Shown piece after piece: positions 53,033-61,767 of a stretch of DNA of 64,000 bases; positions within the stretch are counted from its first letter, which is position 1; each line of letters opens with the position of its first letter. The stretch is taken from assembly GCA_036351375.1 (NCBI GenBank), contig JAZBOY010000093.1, positions 1 through 64,000 of the forward strand, written 5' to 3'. Below the pieces are notes generated by a model. The model did not search any database and had not been told where the DNA came from. It was given only the letters and a program-made list of their open reading frames with translations. A program made the translations under genes and the position numbers. Source of the DNA: JANQIO01 sp036351375. GTDB taxonomy: Bacteria; Pseudomonadota; Gammaproteobacteria; Pseudomonadales; Halieaceae.

Positions 53033-53041
53033 TGTGGATAA
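53033..53041 (-). promoter_or_regulatory. DnaA box overlapping the dnaA promoter
   Basis: TGTGGATAA, exact consensus in reverse orientation. It overlaps the candidate -35 element of dnaA, a layout that would allow DnaA to repress its own gene. Confidence 0.88.
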
Positions 53042-53063
53042 CTCATCCAAGCGCGGCTAGAAT
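53035..53063 (+). promoter_or_regulatory. Candidate dnaA promoter
   Basis: -35 TGGATA (53035-53040), 17-bp spacer, -10 TAGAAT (53058-53063, 5/6). A separate perfect TATAAT at 52997-53002 lacks a partner at correct spacing. Either would give a leader of 300 nt or more. Confidence 0.45.
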
Positions 53064-53116
53064 GCATGGACTTCGCGGGTAGAACTATAAGCACCGGCCA
53101 GCACGGGTGTTTGTGA

Positions 53117-53204
53117 CCAAAGAGACCGAACCAGGTCTTTGGAAACAACACCGTTTCCGCAGTCTGGACCGGTTCGGGAAATCGCTAACAATGGCGATTG
53201 GTCC
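53117..53204 (+). other. Structured dnaA leader (two potential hairpins)
   Basis: First inverted repeat: CCAAAGAGACC/GGTCTTTGG at 53117-53142 with a two-base bulge. Second: GGACC/GGTCC enclosing AATCGC/GCGATT at 53166-53204. Both fall in the long predicted leader of dnaA. No known riboswitch is recognised. Confidence 0.4.
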
Positions 53205-53375
53205 CGTTTGGCCCGCCGAGAACGTTGCCGAAACGCTGAATATTGAATAGCTGAATAGTAGCTGTGTAAAGGTGCCCTGCGATATGTGCCCCCAAGGCTA
53301 CGGGGTTTCGCTGGCGCTGATGTAGACAAACCGGGCTGGAAATCGCCCGGAGTATAAAAGAAAAAGGGGTTTACG

Positions 53376-54860
53376 TTGCCAAGTCCGGTATGGGAAAAAT
53401 GTGTCAGCTGCCTGCAGGATGAGCTGCCATCCCAACAATTCAACACGTGGATCAAGCCACTCAAAGCCGAGCATCTCAAGCAGGAAGCCGGTGAACTTTG
53501 CCTGTATGCGCCGAACCGCTTCGTCAAGGAGTGGGTGACCGACAAGTTCCTGGAGCGGATCAGTGAATTGGTGTCACAGGTGTCCAGCGGCGATGAGTGC
53601 CGCGTGGTACTGGCGATCGGTGCGCCGCAGAGAATGAACGGTGTGACCCGCGAGGTTCCAGGCACTCGGGTCGAGCAACGCCGAGCTGGCCTTGAGCCTT
53701 CGGCAGAGGCTGGTCTGCAGCGTGTAGCGAAGGGGAATATTGAGCTGCCGCCTGCGGCGGACGTTTCAGTGCCGGCCAGTGGGTCGCGAGCCGCGTCAGG
53801 TACCGGTCGCCAGGTGGAAGTAGAAGGTGCCATACGGCACCAGAATTACCTGGTGGACCACTACACCTTTGATAACTTCGTTGAAGGTAAATCCAACCAG
53901 CTGGCACTCGCGGCCGCCGGTCAGGTGGCCGAGAATCCCGGTGGTTCATACAACCCACTGTTTCTCTACGGTGGAGTAGGCCTGGGTAAGACGCACTTGA
54001 TGCACGCGGTTGGTAACGCCCTGTTGCAACGGAATCCAGAAGCCAAGGTGGTCTACCTGCATTCAGAGAGATTTGTTGCAGACATGGTGAAGGCGCTGCA
54101 ATTGAATGCTATCAATGACTTCAAACGCTACTACCGTTCGGTGGATGCACTGTTGATCGATGACATCCAGTTTTTTGCCGGCAAGGAGCGATCTCAGGAG
54201 GAGTTCTTCCATACGTTCAATGCCCTGCTCGAGGGCGGTCAGCAGATGATTCTTACCTGTGACCGCTACCCCAAGGAGATCGAGGGACTCGAGGAGCGCC
54301 TGAAGTCCCGGTTTGGTTGGGGCCTCACCGTGGCGGTCGAACCGCCGGAGCTGGAGACCCGGGTGGCTATCCTTATGAAGAAGGCGACCCAGGCGCGCAT
54401 CGAGCTGCCGCCGGACGCGGCATTTTTTATTGCCCAGCGTATTCGGTCTAATGTGCGCGAACTGGAAGGGGCGCTGAAGCGCGTGATAGCTAGCGCTCAC
54501 TTCACCTCAAGACCCATTGATGTGGAACTGATCAAGGATAGCCTGAAGGACCTGCTGGCATTGCAAGACAAGCAGGTCAGCCTCGATAATATCCAGCGCA
54601 CGGTGGCAGAGTACTACAAGATCAAGGTGTCAGACCTGATGTCCAAGCGCCGTAGCCGATCTGTAGCACGACCGCGGCAGGTGGCGATGGCTCTGGCCAA
54701 GGAACTCACCAACCACAGTCTGCCGGAAATCGGTGATAGCTTCGGTGGGCGCGACCATACCACTGTGCTCCACGCTTGTAGGAAAATTCGCGAACTGCGC
54801 GAGACTGATTCCGATATACGAGAAGATTATAAGAACCTGCTGCGCTCTCTGACGACCTGA
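53376..54860 (+). CDS. dnaA: Chromosomal replication initiator DnaA
   Basis: ATP-dependent initiator that binds oriC, 494 residues. Domain I is PVWEKCVSCLQDELPSQQFNTWI; a variable linker of about 70 residues follows; the AAA+ domain has Walker A GGVGLGKTHLMHAVGN (near residue 200) and Walker B LLIDDIQFFAGKERSQEEFF; domain IV ends with the signature GGRDHTTVLHACRKI. The start is TTG at 53376, with AAAAAGGGG just upstream; no ATG or GTG is available before the conserved domain. dnaN follows by 38 bp. Confidence 0.97.
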   Translation: MPSPVWEKCVSCLQDELPSQQFNTWIKPLKAEHLKQEAGELCLYAPNRFVKEWVTDKFLERISELVSQVSSGDECRVVLAIGAPQRMNGVTREVPGTRVEQRRAGLEPSAEAGLQRVAKGNIELPPAADVSVPASGSRAASGTGRQVEVEGAIRHQNYLVDHYTFDNFVEGKSNQLALAAAGQVAENPGGSYNPLFLYGGVGLGKTHLMHAVGNALLQRNPEAKVVYLHSERFVADMVKALQLNAINDFKRYYRSVDALLIDDIQFFAGKERSQEEFFHTFNALLEGGQQMILTCDRYPKEIEGLEERLKSRFGWGLTVAVEPPELETRVAILMKKATQARIELPPDAAFFIAQRIRSNVRELEGALKRVIASAHFTSRPIDVELIKDSLKDLLALQDKQVSLDNIQRTVAEYYKIKVSDLMSKRRSRSVARPRQVAMALAKELTNHSLPEIGDSFGGRDHTTVLHACRKIRELRETDSDIREDYKNLLRSLTT

Positions 54861-54898
54861 GCTCGGCCCACGCTACCTCCCAGATAGGAAATCGCTAG

Positions 54899-56005
54899 AT
54901 GAAGTTCACCATTTCACGGGACGCCCTGTTGAAACCCCTCAACCTGGTGGCCGGCGTTGTTGAACGTCGCCAGACACTGCCAATTCTGGCAAATGTGCTA
55001 ATGGTGCTGGATGGTGAATGGCTGTCGCTTACCGGGACAGATCTCGAAGTGGAACTGGTGGGGCGGCTGAAGCTGGAGCAATCCAGCGGAGACAGTGGAG
55101 AAATTACCGTTCCTGCTCGCAAGTTGGTGGATATCTGCAAGTCGCTGCCAGAGGGCTGTGATATCGAATTTTCTGTCGAAGAGGGAAAAGTTACGGTTCG
55201 CTCGGGCCGCAGCCGATTCACGCTGTCTACGCTTCCTGCTCGGGACTTCCCCAACGTGGAAGACAGTATCGGTACGCATAAGGTGACCTTGTTGCAGGGG
55301 CAGCTGCGGCGCCTGATTGATCGCACTGCTTTTGCCATGGCACAACAGGACGTACGCTATTACCTCAACGGGATGCTGTGGGAGCTGCACAGCAAGGGAT
55401 TGAGGGTGGTGGCCACGGACGGGCATCGCCTGGCGATGTGCGCCCTGGATACTGAATTCCCGGTGGACGACAGCAAGCAGGTGATCCTGCCGAGAAAAGG
55501 TGTATTGGAGTTGGCGCGGCTGCTGCAGGAAGACGGTGCCGAGGTAGCGATAGTCATCGGCAACAATCATATTCGCGCAACCACAGAGGACTTCACGTTC
55601 ACCTCAAAACTGGTAGACGGGAAGTTTCCCGATTATGAGAGAGTGCTGCCCCGCAACGCGGACAAGGTGGTCATCGGCGAGCGCGAAGAGCTGCGCCAGG
55701 CTTTTACCCGAACAGCAATCCTCTCAAATGAGAAATATCGGGGCGTGCGGCTGACTCTGGCTTCGGGGGCTATGGAGATTGTTGCCAACAATCCTGAACA
55801 GGAAGAGGCGGAGGAGACTGTTTCGGTAGAGTATGATGGCGACGGTCTCGAAATCGGTTTTAACGTGAGCTACCTGTTGGATGTACTGGGCGTCGTGAAC
55901 AGTGAAAAGGTCAAGCTTTCCCTGTCGGATCCCAATAGCAGTGCTCTCCTGGAAGAGCCGGAAAACGGCGATTCCCTCTACGTCGTTATGCCCATGAGGC
56001 TGTAG
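54899..56005 (+). CDS. dnaN: DNA polymerase III beta subunit (sliding clamp)
   Basis: Ring-shaped processivity clamp, 368 residues in three repeated domains. The N-terminus MKFTISRDALLKPLNLVAGVVERR, the middle YYLNGMLWELHSKGLRVVATDGHRLA and the C-terminal SLYVVMPMRL are family hallmarks. TAGGA precedes the ATG. recF follows 12 bp later. Confidence 0.98.
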   Translation: MKFTISRDALLKPLNLVAGVVERRQTLPILANVLMVLDGEWLSLTGTDLEVELVGRLKLEQSSGDSGEITVPARKLVDICKSLPEGCDIEFSVEEGKVTVRSGRSRFTLSTLPARDFPNVEDSIGTHKVTLLQGQLRRLIDRTAFAMAQQDVRYYLNGMLWELHSKGLRVVATDGHRLAMCALDTEFPVDDSKQVILPRKGVLELARLLQEDGAEVAIVIGNNHIRATTEDFTFTSKLVDGKFPDYERVLPRNADKVVIGEREELRQAFTRTAILSNEKYRGVRLTLASGAMEIVANNPEQEEAEETVSVEYDGDGLEIGFNVSYLLDVLGVVNSEKVKLSLSDPNSSALLEEPENGDSLYVVMPMRL

Positions 56006-56017
56006 GCCGATCGGTCG

Positions 56018-57118
56018 GTGTCCCTCGAACGCCTGGATGTCCGGGGAGTTCGCAACCTCGAATCCCAAAGCCTTCGCGATCTCGCTGCGGTTAACGTGTT
56101 TTATGGCGTTAACGGCAGCGGCAAGACCAGTCTGCTGGAGGCCGTGCATCTGCTAGGCCTCGCACGGTCCTTTCGAACCGCGCATATCAAGTCAGTGATT
56201 ACCCACGGTGAAACGTCCTGTACCGTTTATGGAGAGGTACGGAAGTCGGGGAGTGTGCTTCCGGTAGGCGTGCAACGGGAGCGCGACGGCAGGCTGGATG
56301 CCAGGGTCGGCGGCACCGGTATCAGGACTCGAGCTGAGCTGGCGCAGGTATTACCCCTCCAGGTAATCCATACCGATAGTTTCAAAATCATCTCCGGTGG
56401 CCCCACAGAGCGACGGCAGTTCCTGGATTGGGGTGTGTTCCACGTGGAACATCAGTTCCTGACCGCATGGCAGCAATATCAGAAGGCAATCAAGCAGCGC
56501 AATAGCCTGCTGCGTCGTGGTAAAATCTCTCCTGATTTATTGCGTCCCTGGGACGAACAGATGGCGGTAGCCGGGGAGCGCATCGATAGTTCCCGTGCTA
56601 CTTACATGGGGCAGCTGGAGCCGGCGTTTCAGCGCTGTCTCGATGAGCTTACCCCCCGAATGGGAAGTCTGGAATTGCGCTATCGCCGAGGCTGGGACAA
56701 GAACGCGTCTTTGCTAGAGGCACTTTCCCAGTCAGAGGCGGCTGATCAACAGCAGGGCTTCACCCATGTTGGTCCTCAGCGAGCTGATATCCGCATGCTG
56801 ATAGACGGTAAGCCGGCGGCAGAAAACCTGTCGCGGGGGCAGATGAAGGTGGTTGTGTGCGCGTTGAAATTGGCCCAGGGAGAGCTGATGAGAGTGCAGG
56901 GCTCAGTCCCCTGTATCTATTTGGTAGATGACCTGACCGCTGAGCTCGATATAGAGCACTGCCGTAAAGTTGCAGAAATGTTGGACCGCATGGAGGTGCA
57001 GCAATTTGTCACCTGCATACAGCGCAAGGATGTCGAGTCTGTATGGCAGTTAGATGAACAGAGAGATCTGGCTATGTTCCACGTGGAACATGGGGCCCTG
57101 AACCGCTTGGCCGTTTGA
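56018..57118 (+). CDS. recF: DNA replication/repair protein RecF
   Basis: ABC-type ATPase that loads RecA at gaps, 366 residues. Walker A GVNGSGKTSLLEAV, the HTDSFKIISGGPTERRQFLDWG segment, signature LSRGQMKVVVCALKLAQ and Walker B CIYLVDDLTAELD are present. GTG start, 12 bp after dnaN. The gene contains two parS sites; each encodes the peptide FHVEH (residues 141-145 and 354-358). Confidence 0.96.
   Translation: MSLERLDVRGVRNLESQSLRDLAAVNVFYGVNGSGKTSLLEAVHLLGLARSFRTAHIKSVITHGETSCTVYGEVRKSGSVLPVGVQRERDGRLDARVGGTGIRTRAELAQVLPLQVIHTDSFKIISGGPTERRQFLDWGVFHVEHQFLTAWQQYQKAIKQRNSLLRRGKISPDLLRPWDEQMAVAGERIDSSRATYMGQLEPAFQRCLDELTPRMGSLELRYRRGWDKNASLLEALSQSEAADQQQGFTHVGPQRADIRMLIDGKPAAENLSRGQMKVVVCALKLAQGELMRVQGSVPCIYLVDDLTAELDIEHCRKVAEMLDRMEVQQFVTCIQRKDVESVWQLDEQRDLAMFHVEHGALNRLAV
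56436..56451 (+). other. parS centromere site 1
   Basis: TGTTCCACGTGGAACA, a perfect 16-bp palindrome identical to the Pseudomonas-type parS recognised by ParB. It lies inside recF, about 3.5 kb from oriC. Confidence 0.92.
57075..57090 (+). other. parS centromere site 2
   Basis: Second perfect copy of TGTTCCACGTGGAACA, 639 bp from the first and near the 3' end of recF. No other perfect copy was found in the window. Confidence 0.92.
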
Positions 57119-57251
57119 ATGGCCCTTTAGCAGGCTGATGTCTGGGTTTAGTTAGAGGGTAGGGGCTGCTGCCAGTGGCCTGCCCGGTTACACAGATGTG
57201 CGTTGCCGCAAGCATTGTGAGCACGCGAGTTTTGGTTGAGATGAGCACAAT

Positions 57252-59666
57252 ATGAGCGAAGAGCATCAGTATGACTCCTCCAGCATCAAGGTCCTGAAGG
57301 GCCTGGATGCGGTCCGCAAACGCCCCGGCATGTATATCGGCGACACGGACGACGGAACCGGCCTGCACCATATGGTGTTTGAACTGGTTGATAACTCTAT
57401 CGACGAGGCCCTGGCCGGCCATTGCAGTAAAGTCACCGTGGTGATCCACCCTGACGAATCGGTGTCTGTTGGCGATGACGGCCGCGGAATACCCACAGAA
57501 GAGCACGAGGAGGGGGTTTCGGCGGCCGAAGTTATCATGACTGTGCTGCATGCCGGTGGTAAGTTCGACGATAACTCCTACAAGGTATCCGGCGGCCTTC
57601 ATGGGGTGGGCGTATCTGTTGTGAACGCGCTCTCAGAAGAGCTGGTCCTGACGATACGTCGCGAAGGCAAAATGTACGAGCAAACGTACCGCCATGGTGT
57701 TCCCGAAGCACCGCTCGCCGTTGTTGGAGAGACAGACGCATCCGGTACCGAGGTGCGCTTCAAGCCCAGCGCTGAAACTTTCAGCAATATCGAGTTCCAT
57801 TTTGACTATCTCGCCAAACGCCTACGGGAACTGGCGTTCCTGAATTCAGGGGTGTTCATCCAGCTGGTGGACGAACGCAGCGGTGAGAAGGAAGACTACT
57901 GTTATGACGGTGGTCTGAGTGCGTTCGTTGATTACCTCAACCAGAACAAGAACCCGATCAACAAGGCATTCCACTTCGATGTCACCCATGACGACGGGAT
58001 CGGGGTCGAGGTGGCCCTACAGTGGAATGATTCCTTCCAGGAAAACATTTTCTGTTACACCAACAATATTCCCCAGCGGGACGGCGGTACGCACCTTGCC
58101 GGTTTTCGCGCTGCGCTGACTCGCAACCTGAACAACTACATTGAGAAAGAAGGCCTCGCCAGAAACGCCAAGGTCTCGACCACTGGCGACGACGCACGGG
58201 AAGGTCTCACCGCGATCATCTCTGTGAAGGTCCCTGACCCGAAGTTTTCCTCACAGACCAAGGACAAGCTGGTGTCTTCCGAGGTCAAGCCTGCAGTAGA
58301 GCAGGCCATGAACCAGTATTTTGCGGACTATCTGCTGGAAAACCCGCAGGAAGCCAAGGCCGTTGTCGGGAAGATGCTGGATGCGGCCCGTGCCCGGGAA
58401 GCGGCCCGCAAAGCCCGGGAGATGACCCGGCGCAAGGGCGCCCTGGATATAGCAGGCCTGCCAGGTAAGCTGGCTGATTGCCAGGAAAAAGACCCGGCAC
58501 TTTCCGAACTGTACCTGGTGGAGGGTGATTCTGCTGGAGGCTCTGCCAAGCAGGGCCGAGATCGCCGCACTCAGGCGATCCTGCCACTCAAGGGCAAGAT
58601 TCTCAATGTCGAGAAGGCGCGCTTCGACAAGATGCTGTCTTCCGCCGAGGTCGGCACCATCGTCACGGCGCTGGGTTGCGGCATTGGCAAGGATGAATTC
58701 GACCCCGACAAGCTGCGTTACCACAGCATTATCATCATGACCGATGCAGATGTTGACGGGTCACACATCCGAACCCTGTTGTTGACGTTCTTCTTCCGTC
58801 AGATGCCTGAGCTGGTAGAGCGAGGCCATATCTATATCGCCCAACCGCCTTTGTACAAGATTGCCAAGGGCAAGCAGCATCAGTATTTGAAGGACGATGC
58901 AGCACTCAACGACTACCTGACCCAATCGGCGCTGGAAGGTGCCGCGCTATATGTCAGTGCGGACGCGCCGCCGGTAGCGGGCGAGGCCTTGGAAAACCTG
59001 GTCAACGACTACCGTGGCGTCTGCAAAACGGTAGACCGCCTGAGCCGGCTTTACACCGCTGATGTGCTGTGGGCGATGCTCAAGCTGCCGCGACTGCTGC
59101 AGGAAGAGTTGGAAAACGAGGCCACTGTGAGTGAGTGGGCCAGCGCCTTGCAGACCCAGCTGGAAGATTCGGTCATGGATGGGAAGGTATACACTTGCCT
59201 CGTGCGGCGCGACAGCGAACGCAGCATCTACTTCCCGGTGGTGAAGCTACTGTCTCACGGAGTGGAAACCGACACCGAGTACCATCACGAGTTTTTCGGT
59301 TCGGGTGAATACCGTCAACTCTGTGATCTCGGCGAGAAGCTCAGCGGACTGATCGAAGCCGACGGCTACATTCAACGCGGCGAAAAGCGCTTTGAAACCC
59401 AGAGTTTCTACGCGGTGTTCGACTGGCTGATGGCGGAAGCGGCCAAAGGTTACAACATCCAGCGCTATAAGGGTCTTGGCGAGATGAACCCGGACCAGCT
59501 CTGGGAAACAACCATGGACCCGGAAACCCGGCGCATGCTGAAAGTCACCATCGAAGACGCCATCGCCGCAGACCAGATCTTCACCACGTTAATGGGTGAC
59601 CAGGTCGAGCCGCGCCGGGACTTCATCGAGGACAACGCCCTGTCAGTGGCCAACCTCGACGTGTAG
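57252..59666 (+). CDS. gyrB: DNA gyrase subunit B
   Basis: ATPase subunit of gyrase, 804 residues. ATP site: VDNSIDEALAGH, DDGRGIP and SGGLHGVGVSVVNALS; TOPRIM: VEGDSAGGSAKQGRDR and DADVDGSHIRTLLLTF; tail: QRYKGLGEMNPDQLWETTMD. It ends the dnaA-dnaN-recF-gyrB series and converges with glyS. Confidence 0.98.
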   Translation: MSEEHQYDSSSIKVLKGLDAVRKRPGMYIGDTDDGTGLHHMVFELVDNSIDEALAGHCSKVTVVIHPDESVSVGDDGRGIPTEEHEEGVSAAEVIMTVLHAGGKFDDNSYKVSGGLHGVGVSVVNALSEELVLTIRREGKMYEQTYRHGVPEAPLAVVGETDASGTEVRFKPSAETFSNIEFHFDYLAKRLRELAFLNSGVFIQLVDERSGEKEDYCYDGGLSAFVDYLNQNKNPINKAFHFDVTHDDGIGVEVALQWNDSFQENIFCYTNNIPQRDGGTHLAGFRAALTRNLNNYIEKEGLARNAKVSTTGDDAREGLTAIISVKVPDPKFSSQTKDKLVSSEVKPAVEQAMNQYFADYLLENPQEAKAVVGKMLDAARAREAARKAREMTRRKGALDIAGLPGKLADCQEKDPALSELYLVEGDSAGGSAKQGRDRRTQAILPLKGKILNVEKARFDKMLSSAEVGTIVTALGCGIGKDEFDPDKLRYHSIIIMTDADVDGSHIRTLLLTFFFRQMPELVERGHIYIAQPPLYKIAKGKQHQYLKDDAALNDYLTQSALEGAALYVSADAPPVAGEALENLVNDYRGVCKTVDRLSRLYTADVLWAMLKLPRLLQEELENEATVSEWASALQTQLEDSVMDGKVYTCLVRRDSERSIYFPVVKLLSHGVETDTEYHHEFFGSGEYRQLCDLGEKLSGLIEADGYIQRGEKRFETQSFYAVFDWLMAEAAKGYNIQRYKGLGEMNPDQLWETTMDPETRRMLKVTIEDAIAADQIFTTLMGDQVEPRRDFIEDNALSVANLDV

Positions 59667-59680
59667 AGCGCCTGGCGTGA

Positions 59681-59699
59681 CCGCGCGCCTAGCGCGCGG
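59681..59699. terminator. Hairpin between gyrB and glyS with the glyS stop in its loop
   Basis: CCGCGCGC-CTA-GCGCGCGG is a perfect 8-bp GC stem with a 3-base loop. The loop CTA is the complement of the glyS TAG stop codon. There is no T-run on either side, so it is at best a weak bidirectional terminator for the two convergent genes. Confidence 0.5.
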
Positions 59700-61767
59700 G
59701 GGCCAATTCGGAAATATCAGCGACCTGCAGGAACTGGTCATGCAACTGGCCGAGTAATCCCAGCCGGTTGTTGCGAACCGCTTCATCGTCTGCCATCACC
59801 ATGACATCGTCGAAAAACTGATCGACCGGTGCCTGCAGGCTCGCGAGCGCCGCCAGCGCCTCGGTGTAGGCACCAGCAGCCATATGAGCATCAAAGTCAG
59901 GCTGACAGCTGGCCAGAGCCTTCGCCAGCGATTGCTCCGCAGGTTCTGTTAGTAAGCCCTCGCTTACTTCTAAGGCCTGGCCATCCGAGCCTTGTTTGCT
60001 CAGAATGTTGGAAACTCGCTTGTTGGCTGCCGCCAGCGCTGCGGCCTCTGGCAGTGCTGTAAAGGCATGCACCGCCCGCACACGGTGGTCAAAATCCAGC
60101 GGGGTAGATATATCCCGCGCATCCACCGCCTTGAATACCTCCACCGGGATGTCGGCATCTTCGTACCAGGCTCGTAAACGCTCCAGCATGTAGCGGGTGA
60201 CGTCTTCCACACAGCCTTCCTGCAAGGTACCCGCAGGATAGTTGGCGGCAGCCCAGCCCAGTGCATCGCGCAGGTCGATAGGCAGTTCCTTCTCCACCAG
60301 GATCCGCAGGACTCCGAGGGCCGCGCGGCGCAGGGCAAACGGATCCTTCGAACCCGTCGGTGCCTGGCCGATGCCGAATATGCCGACCAGGGTATCCAGC
60401 CTGTCGGCCAGCGCCAGGGCGGTCGCCACCGGTGCCTGTGGTAGTCGGTCGCCGGCATAGGCAGGCCAGTACTGCTGCTGCATGGCATCGGCAACATCGG
60501 CTGTCTCACCGTCGTGTTCGGCGTAGTAGCGCCCGGCGATGCCCTGCAGGTCCGGGAACTCCCCGACCAGCTGGGTCAGCAGGTCTGCCTTGCTCAACAG
60601 GGCGGCGCGGCTGGCCTGCTCAGGATCGGCACCCACGGGTACCGCCAGGGCCTGGGCCAGCGCCTGCAGGCGTTCGGTCTTGTCGTGCAGGGTTCCCAGC
60701 CGCTGCTGAAAAACGATGCTCTTGAGCGCCTCTACCCGTGACGCCAGGCTCTGCTGGCGATCGGTTTCAAAGAAGAAATCCGCATCCGCGAGCCGGGGCC
60801 GAATAACACGCTCGTTTCCGTCTACTACCTGGGCGGGATCCTGGCTTTCAATATTGCTTACAAAGATGAAATGCGGCAGTAGCTTGCCGTCGGCATCCAC
60901 CACCGGGAAATACTTCTGATGTTCCTGCATTGAGGACACCAGCGCTTCTTGCGGAACCGTCAGGAAGCGCTCCTCGAAGCTGCCCGCCAGCGCTACTGGC
61001 CACTCTACCAGGGCCGTGACCTCGTCCAGCAGAGCTGGCTCGATACTGGCCTCGGCGCCGAGTTCTTGGGCCAGGGCTGCGACCTGCTCCTCGATCATCG
61101 TCCGCCGAGCATTCAGGTCGGCGACGACTCGAGCGGCGGTGAGAGACTCTTCGTAGTCTGCAGCGCGTTCCAGGGTGATTGCCTCAGGTGCGTGAAAGCG
61201 ATGCCCGCGGGTTTGCTTGCCGGCCCGTTGGTCGAGGACTTCGCAGTCAACCACGGCATCGCCTAGCATCATTACCAGCCAGTGAACCGGCCTTACGAAC
61301 TCGCTGCGCGAAGCCCCCCAGCGCATGCGCTTGGGAATCGGCAGTTCCCGCACCGCCGCAGAGAGAATCCCGGGCAGTGCGTCAGCAGTCGCGGCGCCGG
61401 TCGCCAGCTTGCGCGCGCACAGACGCGGGCCCTTGTCGGTCTCGACGATCTCCAACTGCTCCGGCTCCAGCCCCTGCTTGCGAGCGAAGCCGGCGGCAGC
61501 CGGCGACCAGCTGCCGTCTTCCTGCCGGGCCTTGTCGGCAGGCGGGCCCAGGGCCTCTACCTGTTCGTCGTCGGCCTTAAGCACCACATCCTCGATCAAC
61601 ACCGCAAGACGGCGTGGCGTGGCGAAGCTGCGGTGGGCGCCGTGTTCGAGCCGGTTCTGCGCCAGCCCGTCAATAATGCTGGCGCTGAAGGCCTCAGACA
61701 GGGAGCGCAATGCGCGTGGCGGCAGCTCCTCGGTGCCCAGTTCAATCAGCAGGGTTTCGGTGCTCAC
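59689..61767 (-). CDS. glyS: Glycyl-tRNA synthetase beta subunit
   Basis: tRNA-binding subunit of the tetrameric glycyl-tRNA synthetase, 692 residues. The N-terminal MSTETLLIELGTEELPPRALRSLSEAF, MRWGASRSEFVRPVHWLVMMLG and KADLLTQLVGEFPDLQGIAGRYYA are typical. Its start overlaps the glyQ stop by 4 bp. Confidence 0.97.
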   Translation of the reverse strand: MSTETLLIELGTEELPPRALRSLSEAFSASIIDGLAQNRLEHGAHRSFATPRRLAVLIEDVVLKADDEQVEALGPPADKARQEDGSWSPAAAGFARKQGLEPEQLEIVETDKGPRLCARKLATGAATADALPGILSAAVRELPIPKRMRWGASRSEFVRPVHWLVMMLGDAVVDCEVLDQRAGKQTRGHRFHAPEAITLERAADYEESLTAARVVADLNARRTMIEEQVAALAQELGAEASIEPALLDEVTALVEWPVALAGSFEERFLTVPQEALVSSMQEHQKYFPVVDADGKLLPHFIFVSNIESQDPAQVVDGNERVIRPRLADADFFFETDRQQSLASRVEALKSIVFQQRLGTLHDKTERLQALAQALAVPVGADPEQASRAALLSKADLLTQLVGEFPDLQGIAGRYYAEHDGETADVADAMQQQYWPAYAGDRLPQAPVATALALADRLDTLVGIFGIGQAPTGSKDPFALRRAALGVLRILVEKELPIDLRDALGWAAANYPAGTLQEGCVEDVTRYMLERLRAWYEDADIPVEVFKAVDARDISTPLDFDHRVRAVHAFTALPEAAALAAANKRVSNILSKQGSDGQALEVSEGLLTEPAEQSLAKALASCQPDFDAHMAAGAYTEALAALASLQAPVDQFFDDVMVMADDEAVRNNRLGLLGQLHDQFLQVADISELAPAR

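Larger units (their letters stand above)
52787..53041. other. Probable chromosomal replication origin (oriC)
   Basis: Two perfect DnaA boxes in opposite orientation flank about 110 bp of AT-rich DNA containing AAAAAAATATTTTT, a plausible unwinding element. Genes on both sides are transcribed away from it, and the rpmH-dnaA location is that of the Pseudomonas origin. Only two perfect boxes are visible, fewer than the four or more usual, so weaker boxes probably exist. Confidence 0.75.
52554..53375. other. Origin-containing gap between rpmH and dnaA
   Basis: 822 bp without a gene. It contains, left to right: the rpmH leader with four tandem repeats (52602-52673), the rpmH promoter (52702-52730), a long inverted repeat AACCCGAA/TTCGGGTT (52787-52794 and 52838-52845), a DnaA box (52914), an AT-rich stretch (52923-53030), a second DnaA box (53033), a candidate dnaA promoter and a structured dnaA leader. 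No open reading frame here looks real. Confidence 0.85.
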
